A DNA stretch of 64,000 nt from Geojedonia sp051814705 (lineage in GTDB: Bacteria; Bacteroidota; Bacteroidia; Flavobacteriales; Flavobacteriaceae). The stretch spans positions 806,001-870,000 of the forward strand of contig JBPWQW010000001.1 in the NCBI GenBank assembly GCA_051814705.1, in the 5' to 3' direction. Shown piece after piece: positions 27,110 to 36,860 of this stretch (position 1 is its first letter; each line of letters starts with the position of its first letter). A program made the position numbers and the translations under genes. The notes under the pieces were generated by a model. The model worked only from the letters and a program-made list of their open reading frames with translations, did not search any database and was not told the origin of the DNA.

Positions 27110-28654
27110 ATGGATAAAGAATTGATTATTCGATCGAGTTCCGATGTTGTTGATTTTGCCTTATTAAAAGATGGAAAACTTATTGAATTGCATAAAGATG
27201 AAGATGACAACAACTTTGCGGTAGGCGATGTGTTTATAGCCAAAATACGTAAAGCAGTTCCTGGACTAAATGCTGCATTTGTTAATGTAGGTTATGAAAA
27301 AGATGCATTTTTGCATTATCATGATTTAGGGCCACAGTTACCTTCGCTTTTAAAATTCGTAAAACGTGTAAGCACAGGAAAACACACAGATTTTTTACTT
27401 AAAAATTTTCAATTTGAAAAAGACATTGACAAAAATGGCAGCATTGTAAATGCATTAAAAGCCAATCAGTCACTTTTAGTTCAAATTGTAAAAGAACCTA
27501 TCTCAACAAAAGGCCCTCGCATCAGTAGCGAGTTGTCTATTGCTGGACGTTATATTGTTTTAGTACCATTTTCCGATCGCATCTCGATTTCTCAAAAAAT
27601 CGAGTCTAAAGAAGAAAAAGAGCGTTTGAAATTATTGGTACGAAGTATAACGCCAAAAGGATTTGGAGTCATTGTTCGTACTGTAGCCGAAGGAAAAAAG
27701 GTTGCAGAACTAGACAAGGATTTACAAAATTTGTTGACGAGATGGACTGCAATGTGCAAAAAATTGAACAGAGCACATCACCCTAGTAAAGTATTGGGGG
27801 AATTGAACAAAGCATCTTCTATTTTAAGAGATATTTTTAATGATTCATTTTCCAGTATTGTTGTGGATGATGAAGCGCTTTATGTTCAAATAAAAGACTA
27901 CGTGCAAGAAATTGCGCCAAACAAAGAGTCCATTGTAAAGATGCATAAAAATGGCGTGCCGATATACGAAAAGTATGGCATTGAACGTCAGATTAAAACA
28001 TCATTTGGAAGAACCGTGTCGATGGCAAAAGGAGCTTATTTAATAATTGAACATACTGAAGCCCTTCATGTTGTTGATGTCAACAGTGGAAACCGATCTA
28101 ATAAAGAAAAAAATCAAGAAGATACAGCATTAGAAGTCAATCTTATTTCTGCTACAGAAATTGCTCGACAATTGCGTTTACGTGATATGGGAGGCATTAT
28201 TGTAATAGATTTTATAGATATGACCAATGCTGAGAATCGGAAAAAACTGTTTAATCATCTTCGCGACGAAATGCAAGATGATAAAGCAAAACATAAAATA
28301 TTACCACCGAGTAAGTTTGGACTGATCCAAATTACAAGACAACGTGTTCGTCCGGAACGGAATATTGAAACCAAAGAAGAAAATCCAAACGGGGTTGAAG
28401 GAAGTGAAATAGAAGCACCAATTAAAATTGTGCAAAACATTACTCAAGATCTTGAGCGGCTTTTCAAAAAAGACTATAATAAGGTGATCTTAAACACACA
28501 TCCTTTTATAGCAGCCTTTTTAACCAAAGGCTTTCCATCTGTGCGTACTAAATGGTTTATGGACCATAAAAAATGGGTTAGAATACAACCCAGAGATGCT
28601 TACACTTATCTTGAATACCATTTTTTCGATAAAAATGGTAAGGAAATCAAATAA
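27110..28654 (+). CDS. rng: Ribonuclease E/G family endoribonuclease
   Basis: 514 residues. An N-terminal S1 RNA-binding domain (about 35-130; GDVFIAKIRKAVPGLNAAFV) is followed by the 5'-sensor and RNase H-like catalytic core. The metal-binding acids appear as DVNSGN near residue 324 and GGIIVIDFIDM near 362, with LQITRQRVRP-type sequence (IQITRQRVRPERNIE) after. E. coli RNase E has the zinc-link CPxC after this segment; here that stretch reads NIETKEENPNG with no Cys, so any tetramer contact must differ. RNase G size, with no degradosome tail. It likely processes rRNA and mRNA. Confidence 0.96.
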   Translation: MDKELIIRSSSDVVDFALLKDGKLIELHKDEDDNNFAVGDVFIAKIRKAVPGLNAAFVNVGYEKDAFLHYHDLGPQLPSLLKFVKRVSTGKHTDFLLKNFQFEKDIDKNGSIVNALKANQSLLVQIVKEPISTKGPRISSELSIAGRYIVLVPFSDRISISQKIESKEEKERLKLLVRSITPKGFGVIVRTVAEGKKVAELDKDLQNLLTRWTAMCKKLNRAHHPSKVLGELNKASSILRDIFNDSFSSIVVDDEALYVQIKDYVQEIAPNKESIVKMHKNGVPIYEKYGIERQIKTSFGRTVSMAKGAYLIIEHTEALHVVDVNSGNRSNKEKNQEDTALEVNLISATEIARQLRLRDMGGIIVIDFIDMTNAENRKKLFNHLRDEMQDDKAKHKILPPSKFGLIQITRQRVRPERNIETKEENPNGVEGSEIEAPIKIVQNITQDLERLFKKDYNKVILNTHPFIAAFLTKGFPSVRTKWFMDHKKWVRIQPRDAYTYLEYHFFDKNGKEIK

Positions 28655-28656
28655 TA

Positions 28657-28698
28657 TCAAAACCCCTTTTTACAATTGTAGAAAGGGGTTTTTTCTTT
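28657..28698. terminator. Bidirectional terminator between rng and the aldo/keto reductase
   Basis: AAAACCCCTTT and AAAGGGGTTTTTT pair, with inner TACAATTGTA adding further stem. It lies between two convergent genes. Confidence 0.92.
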
Positions 28699-28714
28699 TA
28701 AAATATATTGAAAA

Positions 28715-29752
28715 TCATGTAGCAGGATTTGGTATATCTGCATGTACTTTATTTATGGCCTGTAAAATCTCATCATTTAATGTGATTTGAAAACTTCCAA
28801 TATTTTCCTTTAGTTGCTCAAGCGATGTGGCTCCAATAATAGTACTGGTTACAAAAGGTTGTTGATTAATAAAAGCTAAAGCCATTTGGGTTAATGATAA
28901 CTTGTTTGCTTCGGCGATTTTCATATAGCGTTTGGTAGCCTCGGTTGATTCTTTGCTGCTATATCTCGAAAACCTAGGAAATAGTTTTAATCGTGAGTTT
29001 TCTGCCGCAGTGCCATTTATATACTTTCCAGTTAGCACACCACAACCCAATGGCGAATAGGCCAATAAGCCTATGTGTTCCCGTAACGAAATTTCGGCCA
29101 AATCCCCTTCAAATGTTCTGTTTAACAATGAATAGGCATTTTGGATGGTAATCATTCTAGGTAAACTATGGATTTTTGATTCTTCCAAATAACGCATGGC
29201 ACCCCAAGCCTTTTCATTGGAGATTCCAACATATCGTATTTTGCCGGCTTTAATATGTTCATTAAGTGAGTGAAGTATTTCGTTAAAATTATCAACCCAT
29301 GCATCGTTTGGATTATGCTTATAATCTCTAACTCCAAAGGTGTTGGTTTGTCGTTCTGGCCAATGCAATTGAAACAAATCGATATAATCGGTTTGCAGGC
29401 GTTTTAATTCGTTATCAATAGCTTCTGCGATCGCACTCGGACTAAATCCTGTTTTGCGAATATGAGCGGTGTAATCTCCTGTTCCTGTAATTTTTGAAGC
29501 CAATATAACCTTATCCCTTTTGCCTGATTTTCGCAACCAAGTCCCAATAATTTTACTGGTTCCTCCGTAAGTTCTCGCTTCAGCTGGAACAGGATACAAT
29601 TCAGCTGTATCAATAAAATTAATCCCACAATCAAGAGCGTAGTCCAGTTGGTCATGGCCTTCGGCTTCGGTATTCTGGTTTCCCCAAGTCATGGAGCCTA
29701 GGCATATTTTACTAACTTCGATATGGGTATGAGGTAAGGTGGTATATTTCAT
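28715..29752 (-). CDS. tas: Aldo/keto reductase, Tas-like
   Basis: 345 residues, NADPH-dependent TIM barrel. Strong likeness to E. coli Tas: VSKICLGSMTWGNQNTEAEG near residue 13, FIDTAELYPVP near 46 (catalytic Asp and Tyr), LASKITGTG near 83 (Lys), DLFQLHWPERQTNTFG near 125 (His), and TSTIIGATSLEQL near 308 for cofactor binding. Family identity is firm; the physiological substrate is unknown. It is a single gene between two terminators. Confidence 0.93.
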   Translation of the reverse strand: MKYTTLPHTHIEVSKICLGSMTWGNQNTEAEGHDQLDYALDCGINFIDTAELYPVPAEARTYGGTSKIIGTWLRKSGKRDKVILASKITGTGDYTAHIRKTGFSPSAIAEAIDNELKRLQTDYIDLFQLHWPERQTNTFGVRDYKHNPNDAWVDNFNEILHSLNEHIKAGKIRYVGISNEKAWGAMRYLEESKIHSLPRMITIQNAYSLLNRTFEGDLAEISLREHIGLLAYSPLGCGVLTGKYINGTAAENSRLKLFPRFSRYSSKESTEATKRYMKIAEANKLSLTQMALAFINQQPFVTSTIIGATSLEQLKENIGSFQITLNDEILQAINKVHADIPNPAT

Positions 29753-29760
29753 GCTAACTA

Positions 29761-29780
29761 CCTGCTATGGCAGGAATCTC
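29761..29780. repeat. REP-like hairpin (CCTGC-TATG-GCAGG)
   Basis: CCTGCTATGGCAGGAATCTC resembles the hairpin at 52249-52273 in a TonB-receptor signal peptide. It lies just upstream of the tas start codon. Confidence 0.5.
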
Positions 29781-29818
29781 TTTTTAGGTTTATTATAAAT
29801 TAAGCGAGGGGTAAAGGT

Positions 29819-29854
29819 AAAAAACCTTTCAGGGTTTTTAATACTGAAAGGTTT
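29819..29854 (-). terminator. Terminator of the OmpA-family gene
   Basis: Read on the minus strand, AAACCTTTCAG and CTGAAAGGTTT form an 11-bp stem followed by a T-run. Confidence 0.82.
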
Positions 29855-29863
29855 ATAAATCAT

Positions 29864-29908
29864 AGTCATTTCAATCCCGGGTACTTGGGAGAAGCAATCT
29901 CATGATTG
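29864..29908. repeat. REP-like intergenic sequence
   Basis: GTCATTTCAATCCCGGG...GGGAGAAGCAATCTCATGATTG has the form of the common flavobacterial interspersed repeats (GTCATTTC...GAAATCTCAT). It is the only copy of this type in the window, so the assignment rests on recalled pattern. Confidence 0.35.
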
Positions 29909-29929
29909 CAGCTTCAATTCAACACGACA

Positions 29930-30889
29930 TTACAAGTCATTCAACAATTTAGAGATCTCATCCAATTTTGGAGTTAAAATCACTTCAATGCGTCTATTTT
30001 TAGCTTTGCCTTCAGCGGTGTCGTTGGATGCAATAGGAGCGTATTCACCTCTTCCAGCAGCAGTAAGGTTTTCGGGACGGATTTCTGAATTCTCCCTCAA
30101 GATATTGACGATTGCAGTAGCTCGTTTGGTAGACAAATCCCAGTTACCACTTAATTGTCCGGTACCCGTATAAGGGACATTGTCGGTATGGCCTTCAATT
30201 AAAATAGCGATTTCAGGATTTTCAGCTAACACAGTTCCTAATTGTTTTACCGCTTGTTTTCCGTTAGTACCAACAGCCCAACTTCCAGATTCAAACAATA
30301 GTTTATTTTCCATCGACACATAAACTTTGCCGTCGCGTTGTTCAACAGTTAACCCTTTGCCTTCAAAGTTGGTAAGTGCTTTTGAAATGGCGTTTTTAAG
30401 TTTGGTCATGGCCGCGTCTTTGGAGGCAATGACTTTTTCTAACTCTGCTACACGTTGAGAACGATTTTCTAATTCCTGTTTTAGGGCTTCCAAACGGGCA
30501 TTTTCAGCAGCAAGGGCTTGTTCTTTGGCTTCTAATTGCGCCAATAATTCTCGGTTTTTTTTAGAATTTTCAGCAATGGCTGAAGAGCTATTTTTTTCCA
30601 GAGCATCATAAGAAGCCTTCAAATTATCAAGATTGGTTTTGGTGGCTTCATAATCACTTTGAAGCTTATCGCGTTGCGCAACCGTAGTATCATAAGCTTT
30701 TTGAAGCTTAGTCAAATCGTTTTGTGCTTTGTTTAAGGATTCTGATAAACTGGCATTATCATCTGATAATTGACGATGTTCTTTTTTTAAATCGGCATAT
30801 TTGTTTTCTAAATCAGTATAAATCTTTTTAGAAACGCAGGAGGTTGTCAATGCAAGAGTTAGTGCAATTAAAGACAATTTTTTAAGCAT
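29930..30889 (-). CDS. OmpA-family lipoprotein with coiled coil
   Basis: 319 residues. Lipobox LTTSC at residues 14-18 predicts outer-membrane anchoring. Residues about 22-165 are an uninterrupted coiled coil rich in Lys, Glu and Ala. The C-terminal OmpA domain (about 190-305) has ILIEGHTDNVPYTGTGQLSG, LSTKRATAIVNILR, TAAGRGEYAPIASNDTAEG and KNRRIEVIL, the peptidoglycan-binding motif set. It probably links the outer membrane to the cell wall. Monocistronic with its own terminator; the upstream gene is xth on the same strand, 85 bases away. Confidence 0.93.
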   Translation of the reverse strand: MLKKLSLIALTLALTTSCVSKKIYTDLENKYADLKKEHRQLSDDNASLSESLNKAQNDLTKLQKAYDTTVAQRDKLQSDYEATKTNLDNLKASYDALEKNSSSAIAENSKKNRELLAQLEAKEQALAAENARLEALKQELENRSQRVAELEKVIASKDAAMTKLKNAISKALTNFEGKGLTVEQRDGKVYVSMENKLLFESGSWAVGTNGKQAVKQLGTVLAENPEIAILIEGHTDNVPYTGTGQLSGNWDLSTKRATAIVNILRENSEIRPENLTAAGRGEYAPIASNDTAEGKAKNRRIEVILTPKLDEISKLLNDL

Positions 30890-30974
30890 AGTTTTACAGT
30901 TTTAAGCCCTTTCTGTCGCTGTTCGACATCTTTTCCAAAGGAAAGAATTTTTCAAGGTTTGATTAATAAATATT

Positions 30975-31739
30975 TTAAGATTCGATTTCCAGTAATATCG
31001 GACAATGATCACTATGTTCAGCATCCGACAGTATAACGCTTCGTTTTAATTTTTCTTGTAGTGGCAAACTCGCCAATGCATAATCCAATCGCCAGCCTTT
31101 ATTATTAGCTCTAGAATTGGCTCTATAACTCCACCAAGTATAATTGTGGGGTTCTTTATTGAAATGTCTAAACGAATCAATAAAACCACTTTTCATAAAG
31201 TTTCCAATCCATTCTCGTTCTACAGGTAAAAACCCCGATACATTTTTGAGTCCAACGGGATTATGAATGTCAATAGCTTCATGGCATATATTGTAATCTC
31301 CACAGATAATTAAATTGGGGATTTCTTTTTTTAAGTTATCGATATACTCCTGAAACATGGCCATATATTCTAATTTATGGTCTAATCTGGCATCATTGGT
31401 ACCCGAAGGCAGGTACAAACTCATCACGGAAACCTCGTCAAAATCGGCGCGCAAATTTCTGCCTTCAAAATCCATAGACGCTATGCCAGTACCATATTCA
31501 ACATGGTTGGGCTCCGTTTTGCTCAAAATAGCCACACCACTGTAGCCTTTTTTTTGGGCACTAAACCAATAATGGTATTTGTAACCGGCTTCCTCAAAAA
31601 CTTCGAGATCAAGTTGCTCTTTCATGGCTTTAATTTCTTGAAGGCAAATGACATCGGGATTGGCACTTTTGAGCCAATCTATAAAGCCTTTGTTTAGTGC
31701 TGCTCGTATACCATTAACGTTGTATGAGATGATTTTCAT
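30975..31739 (-). CDS. xth: Exodeoxyribonuclease III
   Basis: 254 residues, an AP endonuclease and 3'-5' exonuclease in base-excision repair. Active-site elements in order: SYNVNGIRAALNKGF at the N-terminus, VICLQEIKA near residue 31 (metal-binding Glu), CGDYNICHEAIDIHNP near 146 (Asp and Asn), WWSYRANSRANNKGWRLDYA near 201-220, and DAEHSDHCPILLEI at the end (catalytic Asp-His pair). Full length; the start is the ATG directly before MKIISYNVNG. Confidence 0.97.
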   Translation of the reverse strand: MKIISYNVNGIRAALNKGFIDWLKSANPDVICLQEIKAMKEQLDLEVFEEAGYKYHYWFSAQKKGYSGVAILSKTEPNHVEYGTGIASMDFEGRNLRADFDEVSVMSLYLPSGTNDARLDHKLEYMAMFQEYIDNLKKEIPNLIICGDYNICHEAIDIHNPVGLKNVSGFLPVEREWIGNFMKSGFIDSFRHFNKEPHNYTWWSYRANSRANNKGWRLDYALASLPLQEKLKRSVILSDAEHSDHCPILLEIES

Positions 31740-31850
31740 GATGTAGAATAGAAATTTCAGCTAAAATAAATAATACTATACGTTTACACTATTATTTTAA
31801 TGCCCTTTTAACTATAAAATAAATTTTGCATTTCATAGTTTTACTACATA

Positions 31851-34800
31851 ATGAAAATTGTTTTTGCTCTTATATGTTTTTTAGCGAGTTGTTGTGTCTT
31901 GGCACAAGAGCAAGATTCTAATTATAGAACAATAAAAGTAGTGGTTAGTGATACCATTGTTATCGATTCTGTAAGTATCAATCCAAGTAGGTTTGTGGTC
32001 AAAACTAAAAACAATGTGCTTATTGACAGTTCTAAGTACAGCGTTGATTTTTCTAAATCCATTTTATTCTTTAAGGAAGCTATGGCGTCCGACTCCATCA
32101 TAATTAATTATCTAAGATACCCAGATTATATTACCAAAACCTACAGGCAATTGGATCCCAGTATCATTGTTGAAAACACCAATAGCATTCAACGCTTGTA
32201 CAAACTCAATCAATCCACGTTAAAAAATAATTTTACACCTTTTGATGGCTTAAATACTTCTGGAAGTATTTCCCGAGGCGTAACGGTTGGAAATAATCAA
32301 AATTCAGTTTTAAACAGCGAATTGGATTTGCAGATTTCAGGAAAACTAAGTGATAAGGTGACCTTAAGGGCTTCCATACAGGATGCCAATATTCCACTTC
32401 AAGAAAATGGATACTCCCAACGCTTGGATGAATTTGATCAGGTCTTTATTGAGGTTTTTAGCGACGACTGGAACATTAGGGCAGGAGATATCGATCTTCA
32501 AAATACCAGCTCTTACTTTGCCAACTTTACCAAACGTGTTCAAGGCTTATCGGTTCATGTGAATTTGGATACCGAAGCGTCCAAAACCAATTTATTTGCA
32601 TCTGGAGCTATGGTGAGAGGGCAATTTACAAACAGTCAATTTACGGCCCAAGAAGGTAATCAGGGGCCTTATAAATTAAGAGGGCCAAATAACGAATTGT
32701 TTGTCCTTATCGTGTCTGGAAGCGAAACAGTTTACGTCAACGGTTTGCCAATTGTACGTGGAGAAGATAAAGATTATATCATCGATTATAACGCTGGAGA
32801 AATCATTTTTAACTCCACTTTCCCTATCACTTCAGAAATGCGGATCACGGTAGATTATCAATATAGTGAGCGAAATTTTTCACGTTTCACAGTTTATGGT
32901 GGTGGAAGCTATGAAACCGAAAAACTTAAATTAGGGGTTTCGGTATATTCAGAAACGGATGCCAAAAACCAACCCTTACAACAAAATTTATCAACCGAAC
33001 AAGTTCAAATCTTGGCCAGTGCAGGTGATGATAAAAGTTTGATGATTGCCCCTTCAGACGTGCCTGAAACCTATTCAGAAAATAGGATATTGTACAAAAA
33101 AGAGTTGATCAATGGCGCTGAAGCTTTTGTGTTTTCGAATGACCCCAACGATGCCTTGTTCAGTGTTAAATTTACGCTGGTAGGCAATAATCAAGGCAAT
33201 TATAATATTTCAAATGCTAATGCCATTACCACCATTTACGAATATGTGGCTCCAGTGAATGGCATTCCGCAAGGCAATTATGCGCCCATTGTACAACTCA
33301 TAGCGCCAACACAATTACAGGTCGCCGTTGTGAATGGGACATACAAACCCACCGAAAAAACAGACATCTATTTTGAAGCAACTGGTAGTAAAAACGATTT
33401 GAACTTATTTTCTGGATTGGACGATTCCAATAACGATGGCTTTGCTGGAAAGTTTAAAGTCAACCAATACCTTATAAAACAGGATAGTTTATGGAGTTTG
33501 AAGGCTTTTGTGGATGCAGACATGATTCAGGAAAATTTTAAGACGATTCAACGTTTGTATGATTCTGAGTTTAATCGAGATTGGAATTTGGAAAACCCAT
33601 TGGGAAACCAAACACTATTAAGTTCTGGATTGGAGATCATCCATCCTGAAAAGGGGATAGCGATTTATAAATTTGAGCATTTGGGTTACTCTGAAAATTT
33701 TAATGGCAATCGGCATAATGTGCTCGCCAATCTACAACTTGGGAGGTTCAATATTTTTACAAATTCAAGCGTATTATCAAGTGAAGGCAATTTGTCGACG
33801 TCGAAATTTTTTAGAACCTTTAATAGGTTAACCTACAGTTTCGACACACAATGGATTGGAACAAAATTAGCATCGGAAAACAATGAGCAACGCGACACAA
33901 CGACCGAGGAACTAACAAATCTCAGTCAAAAATTTAGCGCATACCAGGTGTTTTATGGTATTGGCGATAGTACGAATGTATTTGTTGAAGCAGGCTATAA
34001 ATTTCGGGTCAATGATAGTTTAAGAGCCAACCGATTGGAACGGGTAAACCGTTCTAATACGTATTATTTAAAATCGAAACTTATCCAAAACGCCAATACC
34101 AATCTTGGGGTTTATGTGAATTACAGAACCTTAAGGCATAAAGACCAAAACAAAAAAGATGAACAATCCTTAAATTCCCGTATCAACTATAATCAAAATA
34201 TGTTTAAACAAATAGTGCTATGGAATACCATTTTTGAAACCAACTCTGGCACATTACCCCAACAGGATTTTACCTACATTCAAGTGGATGCCGGTAAGGG
34301 TACCTACGCTTGGATTGATTACAATAACAACAGCATACAAGAACTTAATGAATTTGAAGTGGCTCAATTTCAAGATCAGGGCGAATATATAAGAGTGTTG
34401 TTGCCTAATCAAATCTTTGTAAAAACACATCAAAATAGATTGAGCCAAACCTTGACCATTAATCCACAGCAATGGACGGTTGAAGAGAGTAAATTCAAAC
34501 AGTTTTGGTCCCATTTTTATAACCAAACGTCTTATTTAATTGACAGAAAAAATAGAAGAGATGGCAACAACTTTAACCTGAACCCTTTTTCGACAGATGA
34601 GATTAATCAATTGGCGCTCAGCAAAAGTTTTAGAAATGTGTTATTTTTCAATCGCGGAAAACAACGCTATACCACGTCTTATACGTTTTTATCCAACACG
34701 AATAGAACCATTTTATCCATTGGATTTCAGGAAAATAAATTGAAAAGCCATCAGTTGAATTTCAACCATAAATTTGCCGAAAGTTGGCTTTTGAATTTAA

Positions 34801-35261
34801 AATCCAGTTTAGAAGCTAATGAAAGCTTAAGTGAAAATTTTGTGAGTAGAAATTATAAAATTGATGAAGTTAGATTTCAGCCAAAACTCTCCTATTTGTT
34901 TAATGAAAATGCGCGTTTTGATCTGTTCTATCAGCACACTTCAAAAGATAATACCATAGGGAATCTCGAGACTTTAAAGCAGAACAATTATGGCATATCA
35001 TTCACCTACAATAACGTTCAAAAAATAGCTTTGACAGGGGAGATTAATTTGTTTCAAAATGAATTTGAAGGGAATGCAAATACACCCGTGTCTTACCAAA
35101 TGCTTGAAGGCTTGCAACCCGGCAAAAATTTCACTTGGAGTTTGTTGGCCCAAAAGAAACTGACCAAATTTTTGGACTTGAACCTCAATTATTTTGGGCG
35201 GAAAACCGAAACCAGTAAAACCATCCACACAGGCACGGTGCAGTTGAAGGCTTATTTTTAG
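31851..35261 (+). CDS. Very large exported beta-rich outer-membrane protein, unknown function
   Basis: 1136 residues with a signal peptide ending near VLAQ. The body is rich in alternating hydrophobic and aromatic strands. Residues about 140-260 (SGSISRGVTVGNNQNSVLNS, then the VTLRASIQDANIPL region) and a DYNAGEIIFNSTFPI segment near 310 recall the strand language of SprA-like flavobacterial surface proteins, and the last third resembles a beta-barrel ending in GTVQLKAYF. I do not recognise a characterised family. It is a single gene convergent with glyS. A barrel or secretion-related role is inference only. Confidence 0.8.
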   Translation: MKIVFALICFLASCCVLAQEQDSNYRTIKVVVSDTIVIDSVSINPSRFVVKTKNNVLIDSSKYSVDFSKSILFFKEAMASDSIIINYLRYPDYITKTYRQLDPSIIVENTNSIQRLYKLNQSTLKNNFTPFDGLNTSGSISRGVTVGNNQNSVLNSELDLQISGKLSDKVTLRASIQDANIPLQENGYSQRLDEFDQVFIEVFSDDWNIRAGDIDLQNTSSYFANFTKRVQGLSVHVNLDTEASKTNLFASGAMVRGQFTNSQFTAQEGNQGPYKLRGPNNELFVLIVSGSETVYVNGLPIVRGEDKDYIIDYNAGEIIFNSTFPITSEMRITVDYQYSERNFSRFTVYGGGSYETEKLKLGVSVYSETDAKNQPLQQNLSTEQVQILASAGDDKSLMIAPSDVPETYSENRILYKKELINGAEAFVFSNDPNDALFSVKFTLVGNNQGNYNISNANAITTIYEYVAPVNGIPQGNYAPIVQLIAPTQLQVAVVNGTYKPTEKTDIYFEATGSKNDLNLFSGLDDSNNDGFAGKFKVNQYLIKQDSLWSLKAFVDADMIQENFKTIQRLYDSEFNRDWNLENPLGNQTLLSSGLEIIHPEKGIAIYKFEHLGYSENFNGNRHNVLANLQLGRFNIFTNSSVLSSEGNLSTSKFFRTFNRLTYSFDTQWIGTKLASENNEQRDTTTEELTNLSQKFSAYQVFYGIGDSTNVFVEAGYKFRVNDSLRANRLERVNRSNTYYLKSKLIQNANTNLGVYVNYRTLRHKDQNKKDEQSLNSRINYNQNMFKQIVLWNTIFETNSGTLPQQDFTYIQVDAGKGTYAWIDYNNNSIQELNEFEVAQFQDQGEYIRVLLPNQIFVKTHQNRLSQTLTINPQQWTVEESKFKQFWSHFYNQTSYLIDRKNRRDGNNFNLNPFSTDEINQLALSKSFRNVLFFNRGKQRYTTSYTFLSNTNRTILSIGFQENKLKSHQLNFNHKFAESWLLNLKSSLEANESLSENFVSRNYKIDEVRFQPKLSYLFNENARFDLFYQHTSKDNTIGNLETLKQNNYGISFTYNNVQKIALTGEINLFQNEFEGNANTPVSYQMLEGLQPGKNFTWSLLAQKKLTKFLDLNLNYFGRKTETSKTIHTGTVQLKAYF

Positions 35262-35266
35262 TGATA

Positions 35267-35295
35267 TGAGATGCTGAAAAGAGTTTAGCATGACA
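35267..35295. repeat. Interspersed palindromic repeat, copy 1
   Basis: GAGATGCTGAAA...TTTAGCATGACA. The same sequence occurs at 45969-45997 and, inverted, at 52133-52161. Each copy can form a hairpin through ATGCTGA/TCAGCAT-type arms. It lies between convergent genes. Confidence 0.8.
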
Positions 35296-35303
35296 ACCTA
35301 TAT

Positions 35304-36848
35304 TTATTGCATTTTCATCAACCAGGTTTTCATATCAACCTCTTTCTTAATGATATCACGTAAATCTTCTATTTTGACACGGTCTTGTTCCATCGTGTCT
35401 CGGTGGCGAATGGTTACGGTATTATTCTCTAAGGTATCATGGTCAACGGTGATACAAAATGGGGTTCCGTTGGCATCCTGTCTTCGGTAGCGTCTTCCAA
35501 CGGCATCTTTTTCGTCGTAATCCACATTAAAATCCCATTTTAAATCCTCAACAATCTGTTTTGCTATTTCAGGTAGGCCATCTTTTTTGACCAATGGCAA
35601 CACGGCAGTTTTAAAAGGTGCCAATACTGCAGGCAATCGTAATACGGTTCGGGTGGTATTGTTGTCCAGTTCTTCTTCAATTAACGAGTTTGAAAACACT
35701 GCCAAAAACATACGATCTAATCCTATTGAAGTTTCGAGGACGTAGGGTACATAGCTTTTATTTTCTTCGGGATCAAAATATTGTAATTTCTTTCCTGAAT
35801 GTTTTTCGTGCTGGCTCAAATCGAAATCGGTTCGGGAATGGATGCCTTCCAATTCCTTAAATCCGAATGGGAACTTGAATTCGATATCACAAGCGGCATC
35901 AGCGTAATGCGCTAGTTTTTCATGGTCATGAAAACGGTAATTATCGGCTCCCAATCCCAATGATAAATGCCATTTTAAGCGTGTTGCTTTCCAGTGTTCA
36001 TACCATTCGGCCTGTGTGCCTGGTTTAATAAAAAATTGCATTTCCATTTGTTCAAACTCACGCATTCTAAATATAAATTGTCTCGCGACGATTTCATTTC
36101 TAAAGGCTTTTCCTGTTTGGGCAATACCAAAAGGAATTTTTAGGCGCCCCGTTTTTTGTACATTCAAGAAATTAACAAAAATACCTTGAGCGGTTTCCGG
36201 ACGAAGATATAAGTCCATGGCATTTTCTGCTGAAGCTCCAATTTTTGTTCCGAACATTAGATTAAATTGCTTCACATCGGTCCAGTTTCTGGAACCAGTT
36301 AAAGGATCGGCAATCTCTAGTTCTTCAATTAGGGCTTTAACATCGGCCAGATCTTCCTTTTCCAAGGATTTACCTAAACGTTTTAAAATGGCTTCTCCTT
36401 TTTGTTGGTATTCCACAACTCTAGGATTCGTTGCCAAATATTGTGCTTTATCAAAGGCATCACCAAATCGTTTTGCTGCTTTTTCGACTTCTTTTTCAAT
36501 TTTAGCATCCAATTTACCCACATAGTCTTCCACCAAAACATCGGCTCTATAACGTTTTTTGGAATCTTTATTATCGATAAGGGGATCGTTAAACGCATCG
36601 ATATGTCCTGAAGCTTTCCAAGTGGTTGGGTGCATAAAAATGGCGGCGTCGATGCCTACAATATTGTCATGCATTTGCACCATGGCTTTCCACCAATAAT
36701 CGCGAATGTTCTTTTTGAGCTCCACGCCATTTTGTGCGTAGTCGTACACTGCACTTAATCCATCGTAAATTTCACTACTCTGAAACACGTAACCATACTC
36801 CTTTGCGTGAGAGATTACTTTTTTAAATTGATCGTCTTGATTTGCCAT
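35304..36848 (-). CDS. glyS: Glycyl-tRNA synthetase (class II, alpha-dimer type)
   Basis: 514 residues, the eukaryote/Gram-positive-like single-chain form. Motif 1 lies near GLSAVYDYAQNGVELKKNIR (residues 28-47), an ATP-site block in LMFGTKIGA..LRPETAQGIF near 200-225, motif 2 in FRNEIVARQFIFRMREFEQ near 253-271, and motif 3 in SIGLDRMFLAVF near 379. The C-terminal anticodon-binding domain follows (VLPLVKKDGLPEIAKQI). The -7 promoter element ends 4 bases before the ATG and overlaps the upstream terminator's T-tract, so the mRNA should be leaderless. Confidence 0.97.
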   Translation of the reverse strand: MANQDDQFKKVISHAKEYGYVFQSSEIYDGLSAVYDYAQNGVELKKNIRDYWWKAMVQMHDNIVGIDAAIFMHPTTWKASGHIDAFNDPLIDNKDSKKRYRADVLVEDYVGKLDAKIEKEVEKAAKRFGDAFDKAQYLATNPRVVEYQQKGEAILKRLGKSLEKEDLADVKALIEELEIADPLTGSRNWTDVKQFNLMFGTKIGASAENAMDLYLRPETAQGIFVNFLNVQKTGRLKIPFGIAQTGKAFRNEIVARQFIFRMREFEQMEMQFFIKPGTQAEWYEHWKATRLKWHLSLGLGADNYRFHDHEKLAHYADAACDIEFKFPFGFKELEGIHSRTDFDLSQHEKHSGKKLQYFDPEENKSYVPYVLETSIGLDRMFLAVFSNSLIEEELDNNTTRTVLRLPAVLAPFKTAVLPLVKKDGLPEIAKQIVEDLKWDFNVDYDEKDAVGRRYRRQDANGTPFCITVDHDTLENNTVTIRHRDTMEQDRVKIEDLRDIIKKEVDMKTWLMKMQ

Positions 36849-36852
36849 GCTG

Positions 36853-36860
36853 CAAAAATA
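36853..36860 (-). promoter_or_regulatory. -7 promoter element of glyS, overlapping a terminator T-tract
   Basis: On the minus strand TATTTTTG (TAnnTTTG) ends 4 bases before the glyS ATG. It is formed by the T-rich tail of the terminator at 36860-36892. Confidence 0.5.
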
